Positions 14,826 to 27,531 are shown, counted from the first letter of the stretch. The stretch is DNA of 52,244 bases from Pseudomonadales bacterium (GCA_016779585.1 JADHNI010000020.1:1-52244); one strand, 5' to 3'. The notes: generated from the sequence alone by a model not told the origin. Numbers and translations: made by a program.

Positions 14826-16907
14826 CTAGACCTGCCCGACCCGCTCCGGGTCCTTGATCCAGCGACGGACCAGCCGGTCTGCTTCATCCGGCGACTCCTC
14901 GAGTAATGCCTGTGCGGTTCGCCTGACATCCTGCAACATGGCCTGGTCCCGCATCAGGTCTGCGATGCGGAACTGCAAGGCACCTGACTGTCTTGCACCG
15001 AGTAACTCCCCGGGTCCGCGTATTTTCAGGTCGCGCTCCGCGATAAAAAATCCGTCATTGCTCTGGCGCATGACCTCAAGGCGTTCCCTGCTGATTTTGC
15101 CAAGCGGTTTCTTGTAAAGCAGCACGCAGTTGGACGCCGCGCTGCCGCGACCAATTCGGCCGCGCAGCTGGTGCAGTTGCGCGAGACCCAGACGTTCAGA
15201 GTTCTCGATGATCATCAGGCTGGCATTGGGTACATCGACGCCAACCTCGATCACTGTCGTTGCCACCAGCAGGTCCAGGTTGCCCGCCTTGAATTCGTTC
15301 ATTACCGCGGTTTTGGCCTGTGAGGTCATTCTGCCGTGCACCAGGCCAATACGGACATCCGACAGAATTTTGTGCAGTTCTTCCGCTGTTGTTTCTGCTG
15401 CCTGGCATTGCAGGGCCTCGGATTCCTCAATCAAGGTACATACCCAATAGGCCTGTCGGCCCTCAGCGCAGGCATCAGCCACACGGGAGATCACACTGTC
15501 GCGTTTCTCGTCCGAGATCACGGTGGTGGTGATCGGGGTTCGACCCGGCGGCAACTCGTCAATAAGAGAAACATCCATATCGGCGTACATACTCATCGAC
15601 AGGGTTCTTGGAATTGGTGTGGCGGTCATAACGAGCTGGTGGGGTGAGCTGTTTCCGTCTGTGCCTTTTTCACGGAGCGCGAGTCGTTGGTGCACACCGA
15701 ACCGGTGTTGTTCGTCCACGATGACAAGACCCAGGGATTTGAAGTGAACATCTTTCTGGAAGAGTGCGTGTGTACCGATGACAACGCTGGCATCACCCAT
15801 CGCAATTCGCGTTAGCTCTTCTTCCCTCTTCTTTCCGGTGACTCTTCCGGAGAGCCACGCTGTTTTGATGCCAAGGGGATTCAGCCAGCCGGAAACATTG
15901 ATGAAGTGTTGCTCAGCCAATAACTCTGTGGGTGCCATCAATGCTGTCTGGAGATTATTTTCATGGGTATGCGTGGCGGCGAGAGCAGCAATGACGGTTT
16001 TGCCGGATCCCACGTCACCCTGCACCAACCTCAGAGATGGCCTGGGTTTCATCATGTCTTCCGCTACTTCCGCCGACACTCTTGCCTGGGCGTTCGTGAG
16101 CTTGAAACCAAAAGAGTTTCGGGCTTCCTCATATTTTTGTGCAGGCGCATTCAGCAGAGGGGCAGTCAGCTTCTGAATCTCCGCACGCACAATTCTCAGG
16201 CTGACCTGGTGGGCAGTGAGTTCTTCAAAGGCCAGCCTTGCTTGAGCGGGGTGGATGCCTTCAAGCATCTGGCTGGTGTCCGCGTCAGGTGGTGGATGAT
16301 GAAGGTAACGGATCGCTTCATTCAGGGAGAGCGGCCAACTCCCCTCGACTATTTCTTCCAACGGGTGCGCTTCCAGCCTGGCCAGCACCTGCTCGGCCAT
16401 AGATCGATACCTTGCCTGGCTGACGCCTTCTGTCGCAGGGTAAATGGGCGTGAGTGCTTCCTCCATGGGCTCGTTTGCACTCAACTTTGAATATTCCGGA
16501 TGGTAGATTTCGGGTCCCGAGGCTCCGGACCGGACCTCTCCGAAACATCGAATCCTGCCTGCGGTTTTCAGATTGTGGTGCTGTGCCTTGGAAAAATGGT
16601 AGAAGCGAAGACCAATCTTTCCTGTTTCGTCCTGCAGGTAAGCGAGCAAGCTTCGACGCCTGCCGTACGCCACGTCGCAGGCAACGACATCACCTTCGAG
16701 CACATAAGCCTCGCCAGGCCTGACGGCACCGATAGGGGTAACGCGGGTTCGATCTTCATAGCGAAACGGTAAGTGAAACAGGACATCCTGCAAGGTCTCT
16801 ATACCGAGTTTTGCCAGCTTTTTCCCGAGGGCAGGGCCTACGCCTTTCAGTGCACCGACATCGGTGTTAACGAGCGAGCCTTTTGCTGGCCTTAGTGATC
16901 GGGGCAT
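14826..16907 (-). CDS. recG: ATP-dependent DNA helicase RecG
   Basis: RecG reverses stalled replication forks and branch-migrates Holliday junctions. ATG 16907 gives 693 residues, the same length as the E. coli enzyme, and follows the ridA stop by one base (TGA-C-ATG), implying translational coupling. An upstream GTG at 16964 would overlap ridA. The N-terminal wedge domain carries LKGVGPALGKKLAKLGI and LPFRYEDRT. The helicase motor shows LVQGDVGSGKT (Walker A), ALMAPTELLAEQH, IVDEQHRFG (DEQH box), TATPIPRT, VATTVIEVGVDVPNA and QLRGRIGRG. The C-terminal TRG region has GFFIAERDLKIRGPGELLG. It ends convergently with the symporter gene, 21 bases apart. Confidence 0.97.
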   Translation of the reverse strand: MPRSLRPAKGSLVNTDVGALKGVGPALGKKLAKLGIETLQDVLFHLPFRYEDRTRVTPIGAVRPGEAYVLEGDVVACDVAYGRRRSLLAYLQDETGKIGLRFYHFSKAQHHNLKTAGRIRCFGEVRSGASGPEIYHPEYSKLSANEPMEEALTPIYPATEGVSQARYRSMAEQVLARLEAHPLEEIVEGSWPLSLNEAIRYLHHPPPDADTSQMLEGIHPAQARLAFEELTAHQVSLRIVRAEIQKLTAPLLNAPAQKYEEARNSFGFKLTNAQARVSAEVAEDMMKPRPSLRLVQGDVGSGKTVIAALAATHTHENNLQTALMAPTELLAEQHFINVSGWLNPLGIKTAWLSGRVTGKKREEELTRIAMGDASVVIGTHALFQKDVHFKSLGLVIVDEQHRFGVHQRLALREKGTDGNSSPHQLVMTATPIPRTLSMSMYADMDVSLIDELPPGRTPITTTVISDEKRDSVISRVADACAEGRQAYWVCTLIEESEALQCQAAETTAEELHKILSDVRIGLVHGRMTSQAKTAVMNEFKAGNLDLLVATTVIEVGVDVPNASLMIIENSERLGLAQLHQLRGRIGRGSAASNCVLLYKKPLGKISRERLEVMRQSNDGFFIAERDLKIRGPGELLGARQSGALQFRIADLMRDQAMLQDVRRTAQALLEESPDEADRLVRRWIKDPERVGQV

Positions 16908-16908
16908 G

Positions 16909-17289
16909 TCAGCCGACGGCAACGATGGCGTCGACCTCAACCTGTGCACCTTTTGGTAACTCACACACCTGCACCGCAGCTCGGGCGGGGTAAGGTTCAG
17001 ACAACCTCCGCGACATGGCCTCGTTGACGAGTGGAAAATGTGCCAGGTCTGTCAGGTAAACGGTGAACTTGAGAGCATCATCAAGACTTGCGCCGGCAGC
17101 CCCGATAACGGCATCCAGGTTATCAAACACCTGGGTAATCTGTTCTTCTATATCATCACCGACCATTTCCATGGTTTCAGGTACCAGTGGGATCTGCCCG
17201 CTGACGTAAAGGACCCCGCCGTGGGTTACCGCCTGGCTGTAGGTTCCTATAGCGGCCGGTGCCTGTTCAGTGCTGATCACTTTTTTCAT
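16909..17289 (-). CDS. ridA: RidA/YjgF enamine/imine deaminase
   Basis: RidA hydrolyses reactive 2-aminoacrylate and other enamine/imine intermediates released by PLP enzymes, protecting transaminases such as IlvE. The 126-residue sequence is a full-length family member: STEQAPAAIGTYSQAV, YVSGQIPLVPETM, NLDAVIGAAGASLDDALK, and the conserved arginine in YPARAAVQVCELPKGAQVEVDAIV, which binds the substrate carboxylate. It lies between spoT (four bases upstream) and recG (overlapping regulation, one base), so the three form an operon downstream of rpoZ. Placement next to spoT also occurs in Pseudomonas, so it reflects lineage synteny rather than a special function. Confidence 0.96.
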   Translation of the reverse strand: MKKVISTEQAPAAIGTYSQAVTHGGVLYVSGQIPLVPETMEMVGDDIEEQITQVFDNLDAVIGAAGASLDDALKFTVYLTDLAHFPLVNEAMSRRLSEPYPARAAVQVCELPKGAQVEVDAIVAVG

Positions 17290-17293
17290 GGAT

Positions 17294-19396
17294 TCAGTTT
17301 CTGGGACGATAGATTCGATTGATACCTTTGATGGTTCTAAGGCGCTTGATGACTTTAGCCAGGTGCACGCGGTCCTTCACGGTGATAACAAGATTCACTA
17401 CACCGAGGTGCGCGTCTTTCTCCGTGAGGTTAATTCGCTCGATGTTAGCATTGGCGGCTGTCACGGTGGACGCTACAGTTGCGATGATGCCGCGGTCGTG
17501 TTCCAGCTCGATGCGCAGTTCTACCGCGAACTCACCATCAACACCGGCTTCCCAGCGAACGTCCATCAGTTCTTCCGGCTTTTCCCTCAGGTGTTCCATG
17601 TTCTTGCAGTTGTCCACATGGATCACAATGCCTTTACCCGCGGATACATGCCCAATGATTGGGTCACCCGGGATCGGCCTGCAACAGCGGCCATAGGTCA
17701 CGACCATACCTTCGGTACCCTTGATCGCCAACGGACTGGTGCTGGGTGCCTCCTCGGAAACCTGTGTATCTCCGATCAGCCTTCGCACAATCACGCTCGC
17801 CATCTGGTTACCAAGACCAATCTCTGCCAGCAATTCATCAAGGCTTTCAATCTTCCGTTCTTCCAGGACGGTGGCGAGCGCACCGGGGTTGATGTCCTCC
17901 ATGGTCAAGCTGTGGAGTTCCAGCGTTCGTTCCATCAGTCGTTTGCCGAGCGCTGTGGATTCGTTTGCCTGCTGTTGTTTCAGTGAATGACGGATACTGC
18001 TCCTGGCTTTGCCCGTAACAACGAAACTCAGCCAGGCTGGGTTGGGTTGGGCGCCCGGGGCACGAATAATTTCTACGGTCTGTCCTGATTGCAGGCTTGC
18101 GGAAAGCGGTGCCAGTTTGCGGTCAATTCGGCAGGCGACGCAGGAGTTGCCGATGTCGGTGTGGACGGCATAAGCGAAATCAATCGGTGTCGCGCGCTGC
18201 GGTAGGTCAAAGATTTCCCCGGTGGGTGAGAAGACGTAAACGTCGTCCGGGAACAGGTCGATCTTTACGTTTTCTATAAACTCCATGGAGTTGCCAGCGC
18301 TCTGCTGCAGTTCGAGCAGGCCACGCATCCACTCACGTGCACGTTCGTGGCCGGTGCTCGAATCGTCGTTGCTTTTGTACAGATAGTGCCCGGCAATACC
18401 ATTGTTCGCCACGGTTTCCATATCGTGGGTGCGGATCTGGATTTCAATCGGTATGCCATGCATGCCGAACAGGGTGGTATGCAGGGACTGGTAGCCGTTG
18501 GCCTTGGGAATCGCGATGTAATCCTTGAACCTGCCCGCGACCGGTTTATAGAGATTGTGTACCGCACCCAGTGATCGGTAACAGTCATCAACCGAATCCA
18601 CGAGTATCCGAAACGCATAGACGTCCATGATTTCGTTGAATGATTTGCGCTTGGTGCGCATCTTGTCGTAGATGCTGTAAAGGTGTTTTTCCCGGCCGAA
18701 CACGGTGGCCGAAATTCCAACACGCTCCAGGCAGTTGCCGATGGATTCCTGGAAACTGGCAACGACCTCGCGACGATTACCTCGTGCCTTCTTGACCGCT
18801 TTTTCGATCATGCTTGAGCGGAGCGGGTACATGGCCCTGAAGCCCAGTTCCTCGAACTCGATACGGATATTGTTCATGCCCAGGCGGAGCGCGATCGGCG
18901 CATAGATCTCCAGGGTTTCTTTTGCAATCCGACGCCGTTTCTCAGGTTCCAGATGACCCAGGGTTCTCATGTTGTGAAGCCGGTCAGCCAGCTTGACCAG
19001 GATGACGCGAATGTCTTTTGCCATTGCAAGCGTCATTTTCTGGAAATTCTCTGCCTGGGCTTCAGCCCGTGACTGGAACACACTTTTCAGTTTACTGACG
19101 CCGTCTACCAGTTCTGCGACTTCGTCCGTGAATTCCTGGCCAAGGGTATGTTTGGGGATACTGGTGTCTTCGATGACATCGTGCAGAAGAGCTGCCATCA
19201 GGCACTGGTGATCCATATGCATGTCAGCCAGTATGTTGGCGACGGCCAGCGGGTGCGTGATGTATGGCTCACCGGACTTTCGCTTCTGGCCTTCGTGCGC
19301 CTCTTCGGCGAAATGGTAGGCCTTTACCACCTGGTCAATTTGCGAGCCGTCCAGGTATGAGGTGAGGTCTTTGGCGAAATTGTCGATGGTCAGCAT
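17294..19396 (-). CDS. spoT: Bifunctional (p)ppGpp synthetase/hydrolase SpoT
   Basis: SpoT makes and degrades the stringent-response alarmone. The hydrolase domain carries the HD pair H72-D73 and the ED pair E76-D77 in LLHDVIEDT, with LADRLHNMRTL following. The synthetase domain has GREKHLYSIYDKM, and RFKDYIAIPKANGYQSLHT, whose RFKD is the RxKD motif of bifunctional enzymes rather than the ExDD of RelA. A TGS domain (DVYVFSPTGEIFDLP, TPIDFAYAVHTDIG) and helical/zinc-finger region (GRCCRPIPGDPIIG) precede a C-terminal ACT domain. Length (700) matches E. coli SpoT (702). It follows rpoZ by 123 bases. That gap has a small imperfect hairpin (about 19478-19495) but no T-tract, so cotranscription with rpoZ is likely. 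Confidence 0.97.
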   Translation of the reverse strand: MLTIDNFAKDLTSYLDGSQIDQVVKAYHFAEEAHEGQKRKSGEPYITHPLAVANILADMHMDHQCLMAALLHDVIEDTSIPKHTLGQEFTDEVAELVDGVSKLKSVFQSRAEAQAENFQKMTLAMAKDIRVILVKLADRLHNMRTLGHLEPEKRRRIAKETLEIYAPIALRLGMNNIRIEFEELGFRAMYPLRSSMIEKAVKKARGNRREVVASFQESIGNCLERVGISATVFGREKHLYSIYDKMRTKRKSFNEIMDVYAFRILVDSVDDCYRSLGAVHNLYKPVAGRFKDYIAIPKANGYQSLHTTLFGMHGIPIEIQIRTHDMETVANNGIAGHYLYKSNDDSSTGHERAREWMRGLLELQQSAGNSMEFIENVKIDLFPDDVYVFSPTGEIFDLPQRATPIDFAYAVHTDIGNSCVACRIDRKLAPLSASLQSGQTVEIIRAPGAQPNPAWLSFVVTGKARSSIRHSLKQQQANESTALGKRLMERTLELHSLTMEDINPGALATVLEERKIESLDELLAEIGLGNQMASVIVRRLIGDTQVSEEAPSTSPLAIKGTEGMVVTYGRCCRPIPGDPIIGHVSAGKGIVIHVDNCKNMEHLREKPEELMDVRWEAGVDGEFAVELRIELEHDRGIIATVASTVTAANANIERINLTEKDAHLGVVNLVITVKDRVHLAKVIKRLRTIKGINRIYRPRN

Positions 19397-19519
19397 GCGC
19401 GGCTGACCTGCAGGCTTGTAACGTGCGAGGATTGAATTTCAGTTACATAAGGAAGGGTTGTGTGAGTACGGGACCGGGATGCGAATGCTTCCCAGCCCGA
19501 CAGAATCTGGCAGGAAACC

Positions 19520-19807
19520 TTAGAGGTTGTTGTTGAACTCTTGTTCGTGTTGTTCAAATCCGTCCTGTACTGCACTCAATGCCATTGCCTCAGTTTGTTC
19601 CTGGGTTGGCTCATCAAGGATCGATGCGTTAACCAGACCTTCAGCGATTTCGCGCAATGCCAGTACCGTTGGTTTGTCATTTTCCAGCGGGACCATCGGG
19701 TCTTTACCCCCGGTAGCAATTTGTCGAGCTCGCTTGCTGGAAACCATCACCAGTTCAAACCGGTTTGCGACATTTTCCAGGCAGTCTTCTACAGTCACGC
19801 GTGCCAT
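19520..19807 (-). CDS. rpoZ: RNA polymerase omega subunit
   Basis: Omega chaperones beta-prime into RNA polymerase and forms one ppGpp-binding site with it. The 95 residues start [20 protein letters not shown] and contain [20 protein letters not shown] and [15 protein letters not shown], all diagnostic. The N-terminal MARVT stretch supplies the residues that contact ppGpp in E. coli. A glutamine- and glutamate-rich tail ([20 protein letters not shown]) is normal for the family. It lies between gmk and spoT. A promoter-like sequence sits just upstream, past the gmk stop, so it may be driven both from that promoter and by read-through from yicC-gmk. Confidence 0.97.
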   Translation of the reverse strand: MARVTVEDCLENVANRFELVMVSSKRARQIATGGKDPMVPLENDKPTVLALREIAEGLVNASILDEPTQEQTEAMALSAVQDGFEQHEQEFNNNL

Positions 19808-19869
19808 GTGTTACTCCAATCTATTGATTACCCTACAAAAAACAGGGCTGGTGGGTCAAAGGACCGCGA

Positions 19870-19898
19870 ATTGTAGCCACATTGACTCTATTAAACAA
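19870..19898 (-). promoter_or_regulatory. Putative sigma-70 promoter of rpoZ-spoT
   Basis: On the minus strand TTGTTT (19898-19893) and TACAAT (19875-19870, five of six) are separated by exactly 17 bases, 62 bases before the rpoZ start. It begins immediately after the gmk stop codon. Confidence 0.55.
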
Positions 19899-19900
19899 TA

Positions 19901-20554
19901 TTATTGATCTTCCCGGGGCAACAATTCTGAAATGAGCGGTTTCAGTTCAGCCTGTCTCTCTGATTTCAGCAGGTGGTTACCCTGCCCGTTCACCACCGAG
20001 GTAAGTTGTTTTAGTGCTTCATCAAAGTCGTCGTTAACGATCAGGTAATCGAATTCGCGCCAGTGCGAGAGTTCCTGAAAGGCGGAATCCATCCTCTTCT
20101 GAACGGTGTCCGCGTCGTCCTGACCCCGACCTTCAAGCCTTTGCCTGAGCGCGGCCAGTGATGGTGGAAAGATAAAGATGGACTGGGTGCCCATGAACTT
20201 CTGGCGCACCTGGGCCGCGCCCTGCCAATCGATCTCGAGAATCAGGTTCTTGCCTGCATCCAGAACCAGGTTTGCGGCGTCAATACTTGTGCCGTAGAGG
20301 TTTCCAAAAACATTGGCCCACTCGATGAAACCGCCCCGGTCGGCCAGCTGCTTGAAGGTATTGGTATCCACGAAGTGATAGTTCACCCCGTCCTGCTCTT
20401 CCGGACGCATGGTACGGGTTGTGTGGGACACGGCCACGCCCATGCTGGGTTCGGCTTCCAGCAATGCTCGGACAAGGCTGGTCTTTCCGGCACCGGAAGG
20501 TGCGGAAACGACGAACAGCGTCCCGCCGGAATCACTTGAAGACAACTCGTTCAT
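19901..20554 (-). CDS. gmk: Guanylate kinase
   Basis: Gmk phosphorylates GMP (and dGMP) to GDP with ATP. The 217 residues have the P-loop FVVSAPSGAGKTSLVRALL near residue 12-30 and the GMP-binding block SHTTRTMRPEEQDGVNYHFV. EWANVFGNLYGTS and LILEIDWQGAAQVR follow, with IFIFPPSLAALRQRLEGRGQD in the lid region (given here as separate family blocks). Its start overlaps the yicC stop by four bases (ATGA), giving translational coupling. The order yicC-gmk-rpoZ-spoT places nucleotide supply beside ppGpp metabolism, as in other gammaproteobacteria. Nothing in the sequence is unusual. Confidence 0.97.
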   Translation of the reverse strand: MNELSSSDSGGTLFVVSAPSGAGKTSLVRALLEAEPSMGVAVSHTTRTMRPEEQDGVNYHFVDTNTFKQLADRGGFIEWANVFGNLYGTSIDAANLVLDAGKNLILEIDWQGAAQVRQKFMGTQSIFIFPPSLAALRQRLEGRGQDDADTVQKRMDSAFQELSHWREFDYLIVNDDFDEALKQLTSVVNGQGNHLLKSERQAELKPLISELLPREDQ

Positions 20555-21399
20555 TCGATGTTCTGGATCTGTTCCCGCATCTGCTCGATGACAACCTTAA
20601 GGTCCACGGCACGGCTCGTTGTGGACGCCGCAGAGGCCTTGGAAGATATGGTGTTGGCCTCACGGTTCAGTTCCTGCATCAGGAAATCCAGGCGGCGTCC
20701 CACCGGTTCGCTGGCGGACAGGTTGCGGCGCACCTCTGAAACATGGGTCATGAGTCGATCCAGCTCTTCTTCAACATCGAGCTTCTGCGCCAGGACCACC
20801 AGCTCCTGTTCCAGCCTGGAAGGATCAACTTCAACATCGATTTCATTAACACGTTTGCGCAGTTTTTCATGTTGTGCCTGGATGATTGCCGGAACTTCTT
20901 CTCGCAGGTAATGGACCGTGTTCTCTACCTCAATCAGCCTGGACTCGATCATTTTGGCCAGTTCCGCACCTTCGCGATCCCGCATTTCCACCAGCTGGCT
21001 GACAGCTTCGGTAAATGACTGCTCTACATCTTCAGCCAGTGTCTCGCTGCTGTCCGTTGCCTGCAGGACCTCGGGCCAGCGAAGCAGGCTCATGGCATCA
21101 CCCCGTGCGTCATAACCGGTCAAGTCGCTGACGCGTTCAAGGGCGCTTTTTAACTCAGTCACAAGTTGTTCGTTGATGCTGAAGCTGGTGGACAGCTCTG
21201 CCGGGTTAATCTTGAGAGAACACTCGATTTTGCCGCGGTGGACCTTGTCCCTGAAGGCACCTTTCAAGTCGGTTTCCAGGTATCGCAGGTTCTCAGGCAT
21301 GCGAAAACTGACATCCAGGTATCGGTGGTTTACCGATCTGAATTCCCAGACTGCCGCGCCAACTTCTGCCCTGGCGAACGCCGTCATACTTCTGGTCAT
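20551..21399 (-). CDS. yicC: YicC family endoribonuclease
   Basis: YicC proteins are Mg2+/Mn2+-dependent endoribonucleases; the E. coli member promotes decay of the sRNA RyhB. ATG 21399 is chosen because MTRSMTAFARAEVGAAVWEF aligns with the start of the E. coli protein; a longer frame reaching upstream would cover the promoter region. The 282 residues show EFRSVNHRYLDVSFRMPE, RGKIECSLK, a long central helix pair, and the conserved C-terminal segment RRLDFLMQELNREANTISSK followed by KVVIEQMREQIQNIE. It overlaps gmk by four bases and is divergent from rph, sharing a 78-base promoter region. Confidence 0.93.
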   Translation of the reverse strand: MTRSMTAFARAEVGAAVWEFRSVNHRYLDVSFRMPENLRYLETDLKGAFRDKVHRGKIECSLKINPAELSTSFSINEQLVTELKSALERVSDLTGYDARGDAMSLLRWPEVLQATDSSETLAEDVEQSFTEAVSQLVEMRDREGAELAKMIESRLIEVENTVHYLREEVPAIIQAQHEKLRKRVNEIDVEVDPSRLEQELVVLAQKLDVEEELDRLMTHVSEVRRNLSASEPVGRRLDFLMQELNREANTISSKASAASTTSRAVDLKVVIEQMREQIQNIE

Positions 21400-21431
21400 C
21401 TGAATTCTCGTTCCGCACTGCGAAGGGCAAG

Positions 21432-21437
21432 TATAAT
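21432..21437 (+). promoter_or_regulatory. Consensus -10 element in the yicC/rph divergent region
   Basis: TATAAT lies 41 bases before rph. The best -35 candidate, TTCCGC (21411-21416), is weak and only 15 bases away. The overlapping minus-strand sequence TATACT could serve yicC. I see a promoter region but cannot say which strand dominates. Confidence 0.5.
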
Positions 21438-21477
21438 GGAGTTTTAAATTGCTGTGGGTACACAGGACGGAGTAGTA

Positions 21478-22182
21478 ATGAGCAGATTGGTAGCGCGTGA
21501 ACCAGACCAGATGCGTGAGGTCACAATTGAAAGAAACTTTATCAAACACGCGGAGGGATCTGTCCTGATTGGATTTGGCGATACCCGGGTCATATGTACG
21601 GCGTCTGTGGAGCAGGGTGTTCCCCCGTTTCTCCGGGGTTCGGGAAAGGGCTGGATTACCAGCGAGTACGGCATGCTACCGCGCTCTACCGATACCCGCA
21701 TGGGTCGTGAGGCTGCTCGCGGCAAGCAGGGTGGGCGTACCGTGGAAATCCAGCGCCTGATTGGTCGCTCCCTGCGGGCTGCAGTGGATATGGATAAACT
21801 GGGTGAGTTCACCATCAAAATTGACTGTGACGTGATCCAGGCGGACGGTGGCACGCGGACAGCATCGATTACCGGTGCCTGTGTTGCGTTGATGGATGCG
21901 ATAAAAACGCTCGACACCACACCTAGTACTCAATTGATCTCAGCCGTGTCCGTTGGAATCGTCAATGGCGTCGCGGTGCTGGATCTTGAATATGTTGAGG
22001 ACTCAAAGGCAGACACAGACATGAACGTGGTGGTTGCAGAGGATGGCCGGTTTATAGAAATCCAGGGAACGGCAGAAGATGAGCCTTTTGACCGCGAGGA
22101 GCTGAACCAGATGCTTATGCTGGCGGAGAAAGGTACGGCTGAACTGATGGCTCTGCAGCGAGCAGCGCTGGAGGGTGCCTAG
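21478..22182 (+). CDS. rph: Ribonuclease PH
   Basis: RNase PH trims the 3' ends of tRNA precursors by phosphorolysis. ATG 21478 is preceded by GGACGGAG and gives 234 residues, close to the usual 238. An upstream in-frame start at 21454 would add eight unusual residues. Diagnostic blocks are [57 protein letters not shown] (RNA and phosphate contacts), [20 protein letters not shown] and [13 protein letters not shown]. It is two bases upstream of pyrE. E. coli K-12 has a known rph frameshift that lowers pyrE expression; the gene here is intact, so coupling to pyrE should be normal. Confidence 0.97.
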   Translation: MSRLVAREPDQMREVTIERNFIKHAEGSVLIGFGDTRVICTASVEQGVPPFLRGSGKGWITSEYGMLPRSTDTRMGREAARGKQGGRTVEIQRLIGRSLRAAVDMDKLGEFTIKIDCDVIQADGGTRTASITGACVALMDAIKTLDTTPSTQLISAVSVGIVNGVAVLDLEYVEDSKADTDMNVVVAEDGRFIEIQGTAEDEPFDREELNQMLMLAEKGTAELMALQRAALEGA

Positions 22183-22184
22183 CC

Positions 22185-22835
22185 ATGCTGGCCGAATACA
22201 AGCGGGAGTTTATCGAGTTTGCCCTGGCCCAGGGAGTGCTGAAATTTGGCGAATTTGAACTGAAATCAGGTCGAATCAGTCCCTACTTTTTTAACTCTGG
22301 GGAATTCAAGACCGGCGAGGCGCTTTATCGGCTTGGCATTTATTATGCGGCGGCATTGGTGGAGAGCGGCCTTTCTGCGGATTGCCTGCTGGGACCCGCC
22401 TACAAAGGTATTCCACTGGTCGCAACTACCGCGATTGCAATGGCAGAGCAACATCAGAATGATTTACCTTATGTCTTCAATCGCAAGGAAGCGAAAGACC
22501 ACGGGGAAGGCGGTGTCCTGGTAGGCGCTCCGCTTCTGGGTGACGTCGTCATCGTTGATGATGTTATTACCTCAGGCAAGGCGATTCGAGAGGTCATGAG
22601 CCTCTTTAGCTCTGATGAGGCACGGCCAGTAGGCGTGATAGTTTCCATTGACCGGCAGGAGCGTGGAATGGGTGAACTTTCAGCAATCCAGGAGGTGGAG
22701 CGGGATTACAAGCTCTCCGTGATCAGCGTGGTCAATTTGGACGATATAGTCCAGTATTTGCGGGATTCCGGTTCATATGAACAAGAACTTAACCAGATAG
22801 GTTCCTATCGCGAGCAGTATGGAATAGCATCATAG
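22185..22835 (+). CDS. pyrE: Orotate phosphoribosyltransferase
   Basis: PyrE joins orotate to PRPP to make OMP in pyrimidine synthesis. The 216 residues begin with [19 protein letters not shown] and [10 protein letters not shown], typical of the gammaproteobacterial enzyme. They contain [26 protein letters not shown] (the flexible catalytic loop with Lys/Lys/Glu/His) and the PRPP-binding motif [16 protein letters not shown]. It forms an operon with rph (two-base gap) and is followed one base later by a damaged DUF4124 gene. In E. coli pyrE has an attenuator between rph and pyrE; the two-base gap leaves no room for it here. Confidence 0.97.
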   Translation: MLAEYKREFIEFALAQGVLKFGEFELKSGRISPYFFNSGEFKTGEALYRLGIYYAAALVESGLSADCLLGPAYKGIPLVATTAIAMAEQHQNDLPYVFNRKEAKDHGEGGVLVGAPLLGDVVIVDDVITSGKAIREVMSLFSSDEARPVGVIVSIDRQERGMGELSAIQEVERDYKLSVISVVNLDDIVQYLRDSGSYEQELNQIGSYREQYGIAS

Positions 22836-22836
22836 T

Positions 22837-23444
22837 ATGGAGAATTGGCTTCGCTGCGTTATCACTCTGACGTTCCTGGGCACCATCGTTCAGTCGAACT
22901 CCGTGGCGGCCGAACTTTATCGATATAAAAACGAAGATGGCGTGACGGTACTGAACAGTCACATCCCCGCACGATATGTCAAAAACGGATACACAATTCT
23001 CAGCCTGGACGGCCGGGTCCTTGAGATTGTTCCCCGTGCACTCTCTGAGCAGGAAATCCGTGACCGAGATCGTCGCATTGCTGAAGAAGAACGGATCGCA
23101 AGATCGCAGATGAAAACCTCATGCGACTTTATGGTTCCGCCAGCGACGTTATCAGGGCGCGCGATGCCAAGATTGCAAGTATCGATAGCCTGATTCAGAC
23201 ACAGCAGGGAAACATACAGCGGCTTGAATCACAAAAGCGCCAGATAGAAGCCGCGCTGGCAGATATCGAACGATCCGGCGGTGTGGTCGGCAGGGACCGG
23301 CTTGCGAGGATTCGAGCGCTCGACAGTCGCATTGCCCAGATCGAAGATGAGATCAAAAAGAAAGATGAAGAGAAGTCGGCGCTGGAAGTCTCCTACGCCA
23401 ACGACCTTAAGCGCGTTCGAGAGCTTTACGGCAACAAGCGCTAG
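22837..23444 (+). pseudogene. DUF4124 / coiled-coil exported protein, frameshifted
   Basis: From ATG 22837 one frame encodes a signal peptide (MENWLRCVITLTFLGTI...VAA), a DUF4124 domain (LYRYKNEDGVTVLNSHIP, NGYTILSLDGRVLEIVPRAL) and the start of a charged helix (EIRDRDRRIAEEE), then runs into junk and stops at 23193. The -1 frame continues the protein: LMRLYGSASDVIRARDAKIA and a coiled coil (QRLESQKRQIEAALADIERS, IAQIEDEIKKKDEEKSALE) to 23444. Adding one base at the A4 run 23113-23116 would restore a single frame of about 202 residues. No canonical slippery heptamer is present. It is either a real frameshift or a sequence error. Function of the family is unknown. It overlaps convergent slmA by four bases. 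Confidence 0.85.
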
Positions 23445-24055
23445 CGCCCAAACAATCCCCGTTTGATCGTTTGCCACTGCTCTTCCCATTCAGTAGTAGG
23501 CTTCCTTGAAAAGTCCGAGCGAACATACTGGCTGATTCGACCCTCAACAAATGAGAGCATCAGGTTCGCGGCTAGCAGGGAATCTGCTTCAAGTTCCTGT
23601 TCACCGCGCATTGGCATCTCGCGAATGATTTGCCTGAGTTGCGCTTCGATCCGATCGAACAACTGCGTAACTCTTTGTCTGAGCCGCTCTGTTTCTCCTG
23701 ATAGCGGATCACCGGTCAGGATTCTTGTGATACCAGGATTGCGTTCGCAGAAGGTTAGCATCAGGCCGACTATTTTCTGGCATCGTGCCTCGGCCTTTTC
23801 CTCGTCATTCATGATCTGCGAGATACGCGAGAAGATGGTGTTTTCGATAAACTCGATCAAGGCCTCAAACATTTTTGCCTTGCTTGGGAAGTGCCGATAG
23901 AGCGCAGCCTCGGAGACACCGACATGTCGTGCAAGACCGGCCGTGGTGATTCTGCCGCCAGGGCTCTGCTCGAGGATCGTTGCCAGCGACTGCAGAATCT
24001 GTTCCTTGCGGGACGGTTTACTGTTTTCCTGGCTGGTGTTGTCTTCCATGCTCAT
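23441..24055 (-). CDS. slmA: Nucleoid occlusion factor SlmA (TetR family)
   Basis: SlmA binds SBS sites spread over the chromosome and, when DNA-bound, disrupts FtsZ polymers so that the septum does not close over the nucleoid. The 204 residues carry a TetR-type helix-turn-helix (about 20-65: RKEQILQSLATILEQSPG, ITTAGLARHVGVSEAALYRH, FPSKAKMFEALIEFIE). The C-terminal helical domain (RNPGITRILTGDPLSGETER, LMLSFVEGRISQYVRSDF) is specific to SlmA. It lies three bases after argB on the same strand. Near pyrE and dut is also its place in E. coli (dut-slmA-pyrE), which supports the assignment over a generic TetR repressor. Confidence 0.95.
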   Translation of the reverse strand: MSMEDNTSQENSKPSRKEQILQSLATILEQSPGGRITTAGLARHVGVSEAALYRHFPSKAKMFEALIEFIENTIFSRISQIMNDEEKAEARCQKIVGLMLTFCERNPGITRILTGDPLSGETERLRQRVTQLFDRIEAQLRQIIREMPMRGEQELEADSLLAANLMLSFVEGRISQYVRSDFSRKPTTEWEEQWQTIKRGLFGR

Positions 24056-24058
24056 TGT

Positions 24059-27492
<3,434 letters not shown>

Positions 27493-27531
27493 CTTAACTC
27501 CTTAACTCTCCTAACTCTGTTGGCGACAACC

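Noticed and set aside
14808..14827. Inverted repeat AGGAGC/GCTCCT between the symporter gene and recG as a terminator
   Set aside because: Six-base stem with an eight-base loop and no T-tract on either strand; it overlaps the recG stop codon. Too weak to call.
17270..17986. Open frame of 238 codons on the plus strand opposite ridA and spoT
   Set aside because: Lies antisense to conserved TGS/ACT coding sequence and shows no recognisable motif.
23105..23125. Programmed -1 frameshifting in the DUF4124 gene
   Set aside because: The overlap has no X-XXY-YYZ heptamer and no clear downstream pseudoknot; a simple indel at A4 is the plainer explanation.
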